From contig NZ_BCRK01000033.1 in NCBI RefSeq assembly GCF_001552555.1, positions 1 to 41,782 of the forward strand: a DNA stretch of 41,782 nucleotides. The letters run 5' to 3'. This document shows positions 24,134 to 32,495 of the stretch, piece by piece. The DNA is from Nocardiopsis trehalosi NBRC 14201. GTDB lineage: Bacteria > Actinomycetota > Actinomycetes > Streptosporangiales > Streptosporangiaceae. A program made the translations under genes and the position numbers. The notes under the pieces were generated by a model. That model was not told the origin of the DNA. It ran no database searches and saw nothing but the letters and a program-made list of their open reading frames with translations. The first letter of the stretch is position 1. The number at the start of each line of letters is the position of its first letter.

Positions 24134-25230
24134 CAGCGGTCCACCTCGCGGCAGGCGCGGTAGAAGTCGGCCCAGCCGTCGCGCCCGCGCACCACCGTCT
24201 CCAGGTACTCGCGCCACACCACCCCGTCGGAGACCGGGTCCTGCACCACGGCGCCGTGCACCCCGGCGGCGACGTCGGCCGCGCGCAGGGTGCCGTCGCC
24301 GAAGTGCGCCGCCAGCGCCATGCCCTGGGTCACCACCGAGATCGCCTCGGCGGTGCCGAGCGTGGCGCTGGGCGACTTCACCCGCGCCCGGCCGTCCTCG
24401 GTGGCCCCCTGCCGCAGCTCCCGGAACACGGTGACCACCCGCCGGATCTCCGCCAGGCTGGTCGGCACCTCGGGCAGCTCCAGCGACCGGCCCAGCTCGC
24501 CGACCCGGCGCGCCACGATCCCCACCTCCTCCTCCGCCGTACGCGGTACCGGCAGCACCACCGTGTTGAAGCGGCGGCGCAGCGCGCTCGACAGGTCGTT
24601 GACGCCGCGGTCGCGGTCGTTGGCGGTGGCGATGACGTTGAACCCGCGCCGCGCCTGCACCTCGGTGCCCAGCTCCGGCACCGGCAGGGTCTTCTCCGAC
24701 AGCACGGTGATCAGCGCGTCCTGCACGTCGGAGGGGATGCGGGTCAGCTCCTCGACGCGCGCGATGCGGCCCTCGGCCATGGCGGTCATGACGGGGCTGG
24801 GCACCAGCGCGGCGCGCGACGGCCCCTCGGCCAGCAGCCGGGCGTAGTTCCACCCGTAGCGCACCGCCTCCTCCGGGGTGCCGGCGGTGCCCTGCACCAG
24901 CAGGGTGGAGTCGCCCGACACCGCGGCGGCCAGGTGCTCGGCCAGCCACGTCTTCGCGGTCCCGGGCACGCCGAGCAGCAGCAGCGCGCGGTCGGTCGCC
25001 AGGGTGGCGACGGCGACCTCCACCACCCGGCGCGCCCCCACGTACTTGGGGGTGATCTCGGTGCCCCCGGGCAGGGTGCCGCCCAGCACGTAGGTGGTGA
25101 CCGCCCACGGCGACAGCCGCCAGCCCGGCGGGCGGGGGCGGTCGTCGGCGGCGGCGAGGGCGGCGAGTTCCGCGGCGAAGTCCTGCTCGGCGTGCGGGCG
25201 CAGGACGGCCGCGGGCACGTCAGGGGTCAC
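24133..25230 (-). CDS. moxR: MoxR-family AAA+ ATPase
   Basis: Hexameric AAA+ chaperone ATPase, 365 residues. Walker A is GVPGTAKTW in LLLLGVPGTAKTWLAEHLAA; the Walker B region is GRIARVEELTRIPSDVQDAL, with EE in the usual DE position; sensor 1 is FNVIATANDRDRG; the arginine finger is in LSSALRRRFNTVVLP. A C-terminal lid domain follows. GTG 25230 overlaps the stop of the upstream DUF5691-like gene (GTGA), and the stop overlaps the next gene, so three genes are translated as a unit. MoxR proteins work with vWA proteins to insert cofactors, assemble complexes or remodel targets; the client here is unknown. Confidence 0.94.
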   Translation of the reverse strand: MTPDVPAAVLRPHAEQDFAAELAALAAADDRPRPPGWRLSPWAVTTYVLGGTLPGGTEITPKYVGARRVVEVAVATLATDRALLLLGVPGTAKTWLAEHLAAAVSGDSTLLVQGTAGTPEEAVRYGWNYARLLAEGPSRAALVPSPVMTAMAEGRIARVEELTRIPSDVQDALITVLSEKTLPVPELGTEVQARRGFNVIATANDRDRGVNDLSSALRRRFNTVVLPVPRTAEEEVGIVARRVGELGRSLELPEVPTSLAEIRRVVTVFRELRQGATEDGRARVKSPSATLGTAEAISVVTQGMALAAHFGDGTLRAADVAAGVHGAVVQDPVSDGVVWREYLETVVRGRDGWADFYRACREVDR

Positions 25231-26942
25231 AGCAGCTCCTCGTACATGTCGGAACGGAATCGCAGGACGCGGACGAGCCGCGCCCGGGGGTCGCGGTCGG
25301 CGGCCCCGGCGAACGGGGCGAACAGCGGGTGCAGCTGCGGCGGCATCCACGCCTCGGCGCGCTCGCACACCCCGTGCAGCGCCGACCCCGCGCCGCCGGG
25401 GTCGGCCGCCCGCATGATGCGCGCGGCGGCCGCGCCCAACTCCCGGGTCCACGGGCACTCCAGGTGCTCGACGGCGGCCAGCAGGGCGCGCGGGGAGTCG
25501 GCGGCGCGGGCGCGGCGCAGCGCCCAGGCGCACCGCTGCGCGGCGGGCAGCAGGGCGAGCAGCGCCGGGCCCCGGCTGCCGCGCATGTCGTGGCCGCGGG
25601 TGAGCCGGCCCAGGACGGTCGGGACCAGGGCGCGCGCCCACGCGGCGTCGCGCTGCACCACGGCGGCGTTGGCCAGGGCGTCGACCAGGTCCCAGTCGCC
25701 CGACTCGGCGGCCAGCCGCACCACGCGGGCGCGGTCGCCGCCGAGGTGGTCGGTCCACACGTCGAGCGGGGCGTGGGTGACCAGGGTCCACAGCCACTCG
25801 CGGCGGACCTCGCCCGGCGGGACGCCCGCGGGTGCGCTGAGGTCGAGGTCGCGGGCGAGCGCGGTGTCGCCCAGGTCGGGCAGGCGCACCCGGGGCCGGC
25901 CGTCGGGGCCGGGGCGGATGTGGCGGCGGGCATGGGCGGCGAGGCGCGCGCCGTGCGCGGTCCCGGGCAGCCGGGCCAGCAGCGCCCGCGCGGCGGCGCG
26001 CACCCGGGGTACCGGGTCGGCCAGCGCCTCCACCAGCAGCGGCTCGTGGCCGGGGGAGAGGCGGTCGTCGAGGGATTCCAGCATCACCCGGCGCCGCCCG
26101 GGGTCGGCCGCCCGCCACTGCTCGGCGGTGAAGGGGCCGACGGGGCGGAGCCGGGCGGCGAACGACCAGCGCGGGTCGAGGTCGGCCAGCCACGCGGCCC
26201 GCGCGCCGCCGGCCCGCAGCACCGCCCGCCCCAGGGCGTGGTCGCGGGCGCCCCGGTCGAGCAGGTCGGGCAGCAGCTCCGGGGGGACGCGCAGGCCCCT
26301 GTCGCCCGCCAGCGCCAGCCACTCGGCCAGCAGGCGCCCGGCGGCAGCGGCGCGGCGGCGCTCCTCCGTGCCGGACCGGGGGCCGGGCTCGGCGGCGGCG
26401 CGGCCGACCGGCGGACCGGCGGCGGCGGGGGAGGCACGGCGGTGCCGCAGCGGGCGGCCGATGGTCGGCGGCGCCCCGCCGGGGGCGTCGCCGGCGGCGC
26501 GCGGGTCGCCGGCGGTCGCGGCGTCGGTGGTGGCGGACGGCGGGCCGGCCACGGGGGCGTCGCCGGCGGCGGACGCGCCGCCGCCGGCCGTGCCGCCGCG
26601 CACCGGGGTGGGGCGGCCGCCGGCCGGGGCGGCGCGGCCGGACGCCGGGCCCCCGCCGGTGGAGGGGGCGGTATCGGCCGCGAGCAGGGCGCGCAGCCGG
26701 CGGGCGGCGGCCGGGCCGACGACCGGGGTGGTCTCGGCGGGGGCGGGCGGTAGCGGGACGGCCCGGCCGGGCAGCCGCCCGGCGCGGTCGCGCACCACCA
26801 CCAGCGCGGCGCGGTCGAGCAGCGCCAGGGCGGGGTCCTCCTCGGCGGTCGCGGGCACGCCGGGCGGCGCGGGCGCGGCTCGGCGCGCGGTCCCGATGAG
26901 CGCGGCCGACACCAGATCGGGCCACGTACTGGTCTCCGGCAC
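25227..26942 (-). CDS. DUF5691-like helical-repeat protein
   Basis: A 571-residue protein, GTG start with GGAGAGGA upstream. It begins MPETSTWPDLVSAALIGTAR, a conserved start of this family. Residues about 90-205 are a low-complexity Gly/Ala/Pro/Thr insert that is probably disordered. The rest consists of alpha-helical repeats of HEAT type (LLVEALADPVPRVRAAARALLARLPG, then REWLWTLVTHAPLDVWTDHL) and ends FRSDMYEELL. This suggests a scaffold that binds protein. The stop overlaps the moxR start by 4 bases. No enzymatic motif is visible. Confidence 0.85.
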   Translation of the reverse strand: MPETSTWPDLVSAALIGTARRAAPAPPGVPATAEEDPALALLDRAALVVVRDRAGRLPGRAVPLPPAPAETTPVVGPAAARRLRALLAADTAPSTGGGPASGRAAPAGGRPTPVRGGTAGGGASAAGDAPVAGPPSATTDAATAGDPRAAGDAPGGAPPTIGRPLRHRRASPAAAGPPVGRAAAEPGPRSGTEERRRAAAAGRLLAEWLALAGDRGLRVPPELLPDLLDRGARDHALGRAVLRAGGARAAWLADLDPRWSFAARLRPVGPFTAEQWRAADPGRRRVMLESLDDRLSPGHEPLLVEALADPVPRVRAAARALLARLPGTAHGARLAAHARRHIRPGPDGRPRVRLPDLGDTALARDLDLSAPAGVPPGEVRREWLWTLVTHAPLDVWTDHLGGDRARVVRLAAESGDWDLVDALANAAVVQRDAAWARALVPTVLGRLTRGHDMRGSRGPALLALLPAAQRCAWALRRARAADSPRALLAAVEHLECPWTRELGAAAARIMRAADPGGAGSALHGVCERAEAWMPPQLHPLFAPFAGAADRDPRARLVRVLRFRSDMYEELL

Positions 26943-28045
26943 GGGCGGGCGGTCCTCTCCACGGGGGTGCGGTCGGACACGGTCGTGTCGGGCCCCGGAG
27001 CGGGGCCGCCGGTGGGCGGCGGCCGGGGCGGCGCAGGTCAGCCCGCGCGGCCGGCCCCGTTCCGGCGGGGACGGGCGAGGGGGGCGCGGCCGGAGTCGGA
27101 GCCGGTTCGGCGCCGGGACGGCGGCGCTCCACCGGGTTGCACCGGGGCGGGGGGAAGGGGTGCGGTCATGGGCTCCTCACGTCGATCGTGTCGGGGGTAT
27201 CGCTGCGGCCGGCCACCGGTGCGGAGCCGCCCGGGGCGGCGGTGCCGCCGAGCGGTGCGCGCACGAAGGTCCGGTACGCCCACCGGGCCGGGACCGCGAC
27301 GCGGGGGTGGCCGCTCGGCGGCCCGATGGATCAGCGGGCGGAGCCGCCGCGGCGCTTCCCGTGCGTGCGCGGGGTTCGCGGAACCCGGTCGGCCCCGCCG
27401 CCGGTCGGTGGTGGTCGGGGTGGGCTCCTGCGGACGACGGCCATCGCGGCGCGGGTGCGGCCAGGCGCTCCTCCTCGTCGCAAGGTCCGGGCCTCCGTTC
27501 GGTGGTGTGGCGGGACGAACCGGGCGCGGCACCGCCTCCCGGGCGGTCGCGGTCGGTGCGCCGTGCGGGCAGGGTCAGGTGGCGGACGAAGAGAGGACGC
27601 CGTCGTGGGCGTTCTTCGAGCGTTCGCCGCGCGCGGGGTGGCGGACCCGGATCACCTCCCGTCGGCGGACCCGCGTCGACCGGGGCGCGACCGGGGCGGG
27701 CCGACGGTGACGGCCGCACCGGGACCGCCGCCCCGGGGCCGGGGGCGGGGGATGCGCACGACGGAGAGGGGGGCGCGGACGCCGGGGGCGTCGTCCTGCC
27801 GCGCCGCCGTGACGGTGCCGTGGCGGGGCGAACCCTCCTGCCGCCGGACCGAGGACGCGTCGGCGCGGGCGGTGGCCCGGGCGTGGGGGACGGGGGCGGC
27901 GGACGGCTGTCCGGATGTCGCGGTGGTCATGCGGCTCCCTGCGGTCGGAGGGTTCGGCGGTCACGGTCGAGGATGTGCGCGGTTGCGTGTTCTGCGAGGT
28001 CCGTGCGGCGCGGGCAGGCCCGGCGCACGCGCCTTGGGTCGGCGG
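26943..28045. other. 1.1-kb gap inside the MoxR-vWA set, no convincing gene
   Basis: No frame on either strand looks like a normal protein. Two minus-strand ORFs do have ribosome sites: 27038-27169 (43 codons, Pro/Arg-rich, GAGGAG) and 27652-27930. A small inverted repeat GACAC-ggtc-GTGTC lies near 26976. A near-identical 16-mer beginning GTGGCGGG recurs at about 27508 and 27820. The stretch may be decayed coding sequence between the SWIM-family and DUF5691-like genes. Confidence 0.5.
27652..27930 (-). CDS. Doubtful small Arg/Pro/Gly-rich ORF
   Basis: Ninety-two codons from ATG 27930, preceded by GGGAG at 5 nt, beginning MTTATSGQPSAAPVPHA. Composition is Arg/Pro/Gly-rich without hydrophobic pattern, and no family is recognised. 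The good ribosome site is the only reason to list it; it is probably not a functional gene. Confidence 0.2.
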   Translation of the reverse strand: MTTATSGQPSAAPVPHARATARADASSVRRQEGSPRHGTVTAARQDDAPGVRAPLSVVRIPRPRPRGGGPGAAVTVGPPRSRPGRRGSADGR

Positions 28046-29371
28046 TCACGGCGGTGGGGAGTCGGGAGCGAGGTGGACGGGGTCGGCGCCGTCGGGCCAG
28101 ACGGTGAGCGGACGCAGGCCGTGCGGGGTCCACTCGGCGGCGACGGTCGCGGGCGCGCCGCCGCTCGCGGCCGCCCACCGCCACGGCGGGGCGGCGTCGG
28201 CGTGCAGCGGCAGCGCCGCGCCCGAGGGGTCGGCCAGCCACCAGCCGTCGGCGCGGCCGACAACGGCGTCGCGCACGACCACCGGCCAGGCGTCGAGCCA
28301 GGGGTCGGCCGCCACGGCCGGGGACCAGGAGGCGAGGGCGTCGGCCACCGTCCCGCCGGGCGGGGGGCCGCAGGGGCGTTCGGCGTCGCGTCGGACGACG
28401 GCCGCCCGCCACTCGGCGGGGTGGAACGCGAGGTCGGCGTCGATCTCGGTGCCGACCTCGGCGGGGGAGTCGGGGGTGCGGCCGTGCGGGGCGAACGCGG
28501 TCAGCATCGCGACGCGGCCGGTGGCCGCGCCGCGCAGCCACACCCGCCGCCCGCGTACCTGGTCGGCCGGGAAGTCGCACCGGCCCAGCACCCGCCAGGT
28601 GTCGCGGACGGGCGCGGCGGTGTCGGCCGCCGACGGCAGGCCGACGCGGGCGCGCACGGCGGCGCGCAGGTGCGGGGGGAGGGCGTCGCCCCGGCGGTGA
28701 CCGACGGCGAGCAGGCGCAGCAGCGCGAGTTCCTCCAGGAGCCGTCCGGGCCAGTCGGGGGCGGTGCCGATCCGGCCGAGGGCGCGCACGCGCTCGGCGG
28801 CGCGGCCGGCCTGGGCGTCGACCAGTCGGGCGGCCATGTCCTCCCAGGCACCGGGGCCCGCGCCGTGCGCGGCGGCCAGCCCGGACTCGACCTGGTCGCG
28901 CAGCCACAACTCCAACTCGGCCAACCCGGCGGCCACCCGCTCCGCACGCCGCCGCGCCCGCCGCCCGGCGGGACTCTCATCCCCCTCGGCGCCCGCCGGC
29001 CCGGCCGCCCTGGACCGACCGGACCCCGGCCCGTCCACCGGAGCAGGGGAACCGGCCCCGCGAACGGCGCCGCCGGGACTCACGGGCACCGGTGCGGACG
29101 AGCCGGTCCGCCGAGCGGACGTCGGCGCGAAGGAGCCGGTCGGCGGTGCGGCCACCAGGTCGGTGGAATCAGCCCGGCGGTCGGACGCCGGGCCACGGGA
29201 ATCGGTCCCCTGCGTGGCGCTCTGCTGACGAGCGCGAGGGGCCTGCCGGGAATCGCCTCCCGCGGCCACGGGCGCGGGGGTACGGGGCGGGACGCCCTCG
29301 ACACCGCCCTGCCCCGGCCGGGATCGGCCATCCGCGGGGCGGTCCCCACCGGCCTTCCAACGTTCGCTCAC
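28046..29371 (-). CDS. SWIM zinc-finger family protein that lacks the SWIM motif
   Basis: A 441-residue protein. From about residue 135 to the end it follows the family's conserved body: RVAAGLAELELWLRDQVESG, WEDMAARLVDAQAGRAAERV, LLEELALLRLLAVGHRR, GTEIDADLAFHPAEWRA, CGPPPGG, ADPWLDAWPVVVRDAVV and GLRPLTVWP. The typical N-terminal zinc finger (C-x-C-xn-C-x-H) is absent; residues 7-130 are disordered Pro/Ser/Arg-rich sequence directly after MSERWK. Translation cannot begin further upstream, because an in-frame TAG lies 9 bases before GTG. TAGTTT sits 6 nt before GTG, so the gene looks leaderless. First gene of the MoxR-vWA set. Confidence 0.8.
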   Translation of the reverse strand: MSERWKAGGDRPADGRSRPGQGGVEGVPPRTPAPVAAGGDSRQAPRARQQSATQGTDSRGPASDRRADSTDLVAAPPTGSFAPTSARRTGSSAPVPVSPGGAVRGAGSPAPVDGPGSGRSRAAGPAGAEGDESPAGRRARRRAERVAAGLAELELWLRDQVESGLAAAHGAGPGAWEDMAARLVDAQAGRAAERVRALGRIGTAPDWPGRLLEELALLRLLAVGHRRGDALPPHLRAAVRARVGLPSAADTAAPVRDTWRVLGRCDFPADQVRGRRVWLRGAATGRVAMLTAFAPHGRTPDSPAEVGTEIDADLAFHPAEWRAAVVRRDAERPCGPPPGGTVADALASWSPAVAADPWLDAWPVVVRDAVVGRADGWWLADPSGAALPLHADAAPPWRWAAASGGAPATVAAEWTPHGLRPLTVWPDGADPVHLAPDSPPP

Positions 29372-29925
29372 ACCCCGAAACTACGCCCCGGGTACGACAT
29401 TTTCCGACCCCGGGCGGGCACCTCGCCCCCCTCACTGACCGGCCCCAACGCCTCAGTCCGGACGCCGAGAGGGAGCAGGATCGGGACGCGCGGGGGCGTG
29501 CGGGCGACGCGGCTCCCCGGGGTGGCGCACCGGCGCCGCCGCCGCTGCGATGCGGCTGTCGACCGGCTCCCAGATCTGCGGGGAGGTAGCACCGCAGTGC
29601 CTCGGTATGACACCGGCGACCCGTCGTTCCCGGAAGAGGCGCGCGCCGGCGTGCGCGGCCTGCCGCCCTTCCTGGAGCATCGAGCACCAGGCCGCGCAGA
29701 CCGGGCTGCCGAGCACGGTGCTCCCGACCGCGTTGCGCCGTCGTCCGCATCGCCGTGGCGTCCTCGCCCGCCCGGTGTCGGGTATCCGGCCTGCGGCCGC
29801 TCGGATCGCCACCCCCATCGGCGATGCCATGATGGTCGCCATCGGCGCCTTCCCTCTGGTGCACGGCCTGGCCGGCTGAGGCCCCGTCCCGCTCCACCGA
29901 CACGCATTCGAAGGAGAGCACGCGC
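29372..29925. other. Intergenic region between the SWIM-family gene and the thioesterase gene
   Basis: These 554 bp contain the SWIM-family promoter at the left end (TAGTTT at 29378-29383, minus strand) and the thioesterase ribosome site at the right end. Two overlapping open frames (29453-29842 minus, 29550-29879 plus) have no recognisable domain or ribosome site. GC content dips in the middle. Nothing else is recognised. Confidence 0.5.
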
Positions 29926-30384
29926 GTGGAAGACCTGATGCAGCAGGAACAGGCGAGCCCGGCGGTGCAAGCGCGCGTCCAGGACAGCTTCGATCTGCAG
30001 GGCCTGATGTCGCACCTCGGCGCCCGCCTCACCCACATCGGCCCCGGCCGGGTCCACATCGTCCTTCCGGCCCGCCCTGAGGTGACGCAGCAGCATGGCT
30101 ACGTCCACGCCGGTGCCACCAGCGCCATCGCCGACAGCGCAGGTGGGTATGCCGCGCTCACCCTGTTCGACGAGGACTCCGACGTCCTCACCGTCGAGTA
30201 CAAGATCAACCTCCTCGCGCCCGCCGCCGGCGATCACCTCGAAGCGGTCGGCACCGTCGTGAAGTCCGGACGCACCCTGACCGTCTGCCGGCTGGAGGTC
30301 TACGGCATCCAGGCCGACGGCGCCCGGAAGCTCGTCGCCAACGGCCAGCAGACCTTGATCCGTGTGAGCAGGACCGCCGAATAG
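29926..30384 (+). CDS. PaaI-type hotdog thioesterase
   Basis: Acyl-CoA thioesterase of the 4HBT/PaaI family, 152 residues, usual length. The core signature is TQQHGYVHAGATSAIADSAG, where His-Gly starts the active-site loop and Asp is the catalytic acid at the start of the long central helix, followed by YAALTLF. The strands TVEYKINLLAPAAGDHLEAV and GRTLTVCRLEVYG complete the hotdog fold. GTG 29926 follows GAAGGAGAG at 8 nt. The protein probably acts as a tetramer on phenylacetyl-CoA-like or medium-chain thioesters; no paa genes are nearby. The LysE gene begins 69 bp later with its own promoter. Confidence 0.93.
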   Translation: MEDLMQQEQASPAVQARVQDSFDLQGLMSHLGARLTHIGPGRVHIVLPARPEVTQQHGYVHAGATSAIADSAGGYAALTLFDEDSDVLTVEYKINLLAPAAGDHLEAVGTVVKSGRTLTVCRLEVYGIQADGARKLVANGQQTLIRVSRTAE

Positions 30385-30439
30385 TCCGCAGCCGGCAGGA
30401 GGTGGGAAAACCAATGGCGGGGAGGTAGGGGATCGGGCG

Positions 30440-30445
30440 TAGGGT
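30440..30445 (+). promoter_or_regulatory. -10 element of the lysE-family gene
   Basis: TAGGGT ends 8 nt before GTG 30454. There is no ribosome site, consistent with a leaderless start. Confidence 0.5.
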
Positions 30446-30453
30446 GCTTTGTC

Positions 30454-31098
30454 GTGGTTGATATCTCCCTGTATGCGGCGTTCTTGGTTGCCGCCTTCGC
30501 GCTGTGCGTGGCTCCCGGGCCCGACATGATGTTCATCATCGCCATGGGTGGGCGGGGTGGGCCGCTGAACGGGGTGTTGGCCGCCTCCGGGGTTGCCACG
30601 GGGGCGTTCGTCCACGCCGTTGCGGCGGCCGCCGGGCTGTCCGCGCTGTTCGCGGCGCTGCCCGCGCTCTACCACGTGCTGCGGTGGGTGGGCGCCGGCT
30701 ACCTGCTCTACCTGGCGTTCAAGGCGTTCCGCGACCGGTCCGGCTTCACCCCCGCCGCCGACGGCGCGGCCACCGCCGAGGGCGTCGCCCGCACCCGGCG
30801 GCGCGCCTTCGTGCAGGGCATGGTCACCAACCTGCTCAACCCCAAGGTCATCCTGTTCAACATCGCGTTCCTGCCGCAGTTCGTCGACCCCGCGCTGGGC
30901 CACGTCCCCGGCCAACTGCTCATCCTCGGCACGACCCTGACGCTCATGGGGCTGGCCGTCGACGCCTCCGTCGGGCTGGCGTCCGGGCGCCTGTCCGACC
31001 TGCTCCGCCGCAGCCGCCGCGTCGCCCGCGCCCTCGACGTCTTCAGCGGGATCGTCTTCACCGGTCTCGCCATCCGCCTCGTCGCCAACCCGAAGTGA
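30454..31098 (+). CDS. LysE/RhtB-family amino-acid exporter
   Basis: Inner-membrane exporter of 214 residues with six hydrophobic segments. The family signature follows the first helix: FALCVAPGPDMMFIIAMGGRGG (residues about 15-36), with the conserved PGPD. The second conserved block is FVQGMVTNLLNPKVILFNIAFLPQFVD (119-145), containing the NPK motif. Relatives export lysine, threonine, homoserine lactones or leucine; the substrate here is unknown. It could be linked with the RhtA-like exporter at 9750 only by function, not by position. Confidence 0.94.
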   Translation: MVDISLYAAFLVAAFALCVAPGPDMMFIIAMGGRGGPLNGVLAASGVATGAFVHAVAAAAGLSALFAALPALYHVLRWVGAGYLLYLAFKAFRDRSGFTPAADGAATAEGVARTRRRAFVQGMVTNLLNPKVILFNIAFLPQFVDPALGHVPGQLLILGTTLTLMGLAVDASVGLASGRLSDLLRRSRRVARALDVFSGIVFTGLAIRLVANPK

Positions 31099-31251
31099 AC
31101 TGAATGGGGAGGATGGGCTGAACCGCGCCCTAGTGGTGCGGCGCCGGGGCCGCCCCCTCCGGTCGGCCTCGAAAACCGCGAAACCGCGCGAACAGGGCGT
31201 CACGCCGCGTTACGGTGGAGGGAACGCCGCAGTGCTGACGTGGGGAGGCGC

Positions 31252-32271
31252 ATGGGGACCGTCGAGCCCGGTGACGACGACCGCAGCAGGAGGCTCCTCC
31301 GCCTGTTCATGGGCCCCTGGCTGGCCCGGGCCGCCGCCGCGGCCTGCGAACTCGGGGTCGTCGACCGGATCGGCGCCGGCTCCGCCTCCTGCGCCGAGAT
31401 CGCCGCCGACCTCGACCTCCACCCCGACCACCTGCTCCGGCTGCTCCGCCTGCTCGCCGGGCTCGACCTGGTCCGCGAGGAGCGCGACCGCTTCGAACTG
31501 ACCCCCACCGGCCGCCTGCTCCGCACCGAGGACCCCTCGTCGCTGCGCGACCTCGGCCTGCTCTACACCAGCGACCTGTTCCTCGGCGCCTGGGGCGGGC
31601 TCGCCGCCGCCGTCCGCACCGGCGACCAGGCGTTCCGCGCCGTCCACGGCCGCGACGTGTTCTCCCACCTCGCCGACCACCCCGACGACGCCGCCCTCTT
31701 CCACGCCGGGATGTCGGTCGGCAGCTCCTTCGCCGCCGGGCTGCCCGACGCCGTCGACCTCTCCGCCGCGCGCCGCGTGGTCGACGTCGGCGGCGGCGAC
31801 GGCTCCCGGCTGGCCGAGGTGCTGCGCGCCCACCCGCACCTGCACGGCGTGCTCTTCGAACGCCCCGACGTGCTGCCCGCCGCCGAGCGCCGCCTGGCCC
31901 CCTACGTCGCCGAAGGGCGCTGCACCGCCATCGGCGGCGACTTCCTGCGCGAGGTCCCCGCCGGGGGCGACGTCTACGTGCTCTGCCGGGTCCTGCACAA
32001 CTGGGACGACGCCTCCTGCCGCGCCCTGCTCGCCAACTGCCGTGCCGCCATGCGCCCCGACGGCCGGCTGCTCGTGGTCGAACGCGTCATCCCCGACGGC
32101 GCCCACCCGTGGTTGTCGCTCGCCTTCGACGTGCAGATGATGGTCATGACCGCCGGCCGCGAGCGCACCGCCGCCGAGTACGACGCCCTGCTGCGCCCGG
32201 CCGGCCTGCACACCCGCGAGATCCGCGACCTGGCCGCCGAGATGCGGGTGCTCGTCGCCGCCCCCGCTTGA
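31252..32271 (+). CDS. SAM-dependent O-methyltransferase (family 2, plant-OMT-like)
   Basis: Protein of 339 residues. An N-terminal dimerisation winged helix (about 10-95: ACELGVVDRIGAGSASCAEI then ADLDLHPDHLLRLLRLLAGL) precedes the methyltransferase domain. The SAM site is RRVVDVGGGDGSRLAEVL, then VLFERPDV, and GDFLREVPAGGDVYVLCRVL followed by HNWDD, whose His is the catalytic base of this family. The C-terminal part includes DVQMMVMTAGRERTAAEYDA. It methylates a hydroxyl, probably on a secondary metabolite. The start is uncertain: ATG 31252 has GGGGAGG only 3 nt upstream, and GTG 31240 is an alternative. A -10-like TTACGGT lies at 31210. Confidence 0.92.
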   Translation: MGTVEPGDDDRSRRLLRLFMGPWLARAAAAACELGVVDRIGAGSASCAEIAADLDLHPDHLLRLLRLLAGLDLVREERDRFELTPTGRLLRTEDPSSLRDLGLLYTSDLFLGAWGGLAAAVRTGDQAFRAVHGRDVFSHLADHPDDAALFHAGMSVGSSFAAGLPDAVDLSAARRVVDVGGGDGSRLAEVLRAHPHLHGVLFERPDVLPAAERRLAPYVAEGRCTAIGGDFLREVPAGGDVYVLCRVLHNWDDASCRALLANCRAAMRPDGRLLVVERVIPDGAHPWLSLAFDVQMMVMTAGRERTAAEYDALLRPAGLHTREIRDLAAEMRVLVAAPA

Positions 32272-32380
32272 CCGGGCGCCCCCCGTTCCCCCCGCTCCCG
32301 ACACGCCCCGCGCGTCCCGGCCCGACCGTGCCCGCCGCACCCCGCCGGGCGTTTCGGACGGGCCGCATCCGGCCCCACGG

Positions 32381-32439
32381 GGTTTCGATTCATGATTATC
32401 CCGAAACCACCCATGCGCCGGACGCATGCTCGATACGAT
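32381..32439 (+). promoter_or_regulatory. Promoter region of the STAS gene with two dyads
   Basis: An AT-rich patch holds GGTTTCG (32381-32387) with its perfect complement CGAAACC (32402-32408), then CATGCG-ccgga-CGCATG (32412-32428), then a -10-like TACGAT (32434-32439). The STAS start codon is 57 bp further on. Confidence 0.5.
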
Positions 32440-32495
32440 CACCCGCACGGGAGGCGGCGCAGGTGCGCGGAACGGCTCTAGAGAGGCGGCGCGAC

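Noticed and set aside
20399-24163. 1254-codon open frame on the + strand
   Set aside because: Antisense to the vWA and DUF5682-like genes; Arg/His/Pro-rich with no hydrophobic core, and third-position bias fits the minus strand.
27038-27169. 43-codon Pro/Arg-rich ORF with a GAGGAG site
   Set aside because: Good ribosome site only; composition is that of random GC-rich DNA.
29453-29842. Minus-strand ORF of 129 codons and overlapping plus-strand ORF (29550-29879)
   Set aside because: No ribosome site, no recognised domain; the Cys/Trp-containing segment hinted at a fragment of a real protein but I could not name it.
27137-29938. 933-codon open frame on the + strand
   Set aside because: Runs through the gap and antisense to the SWIM-family gene; composition is Gly/Arg/Pro-rich and no domain is seen.
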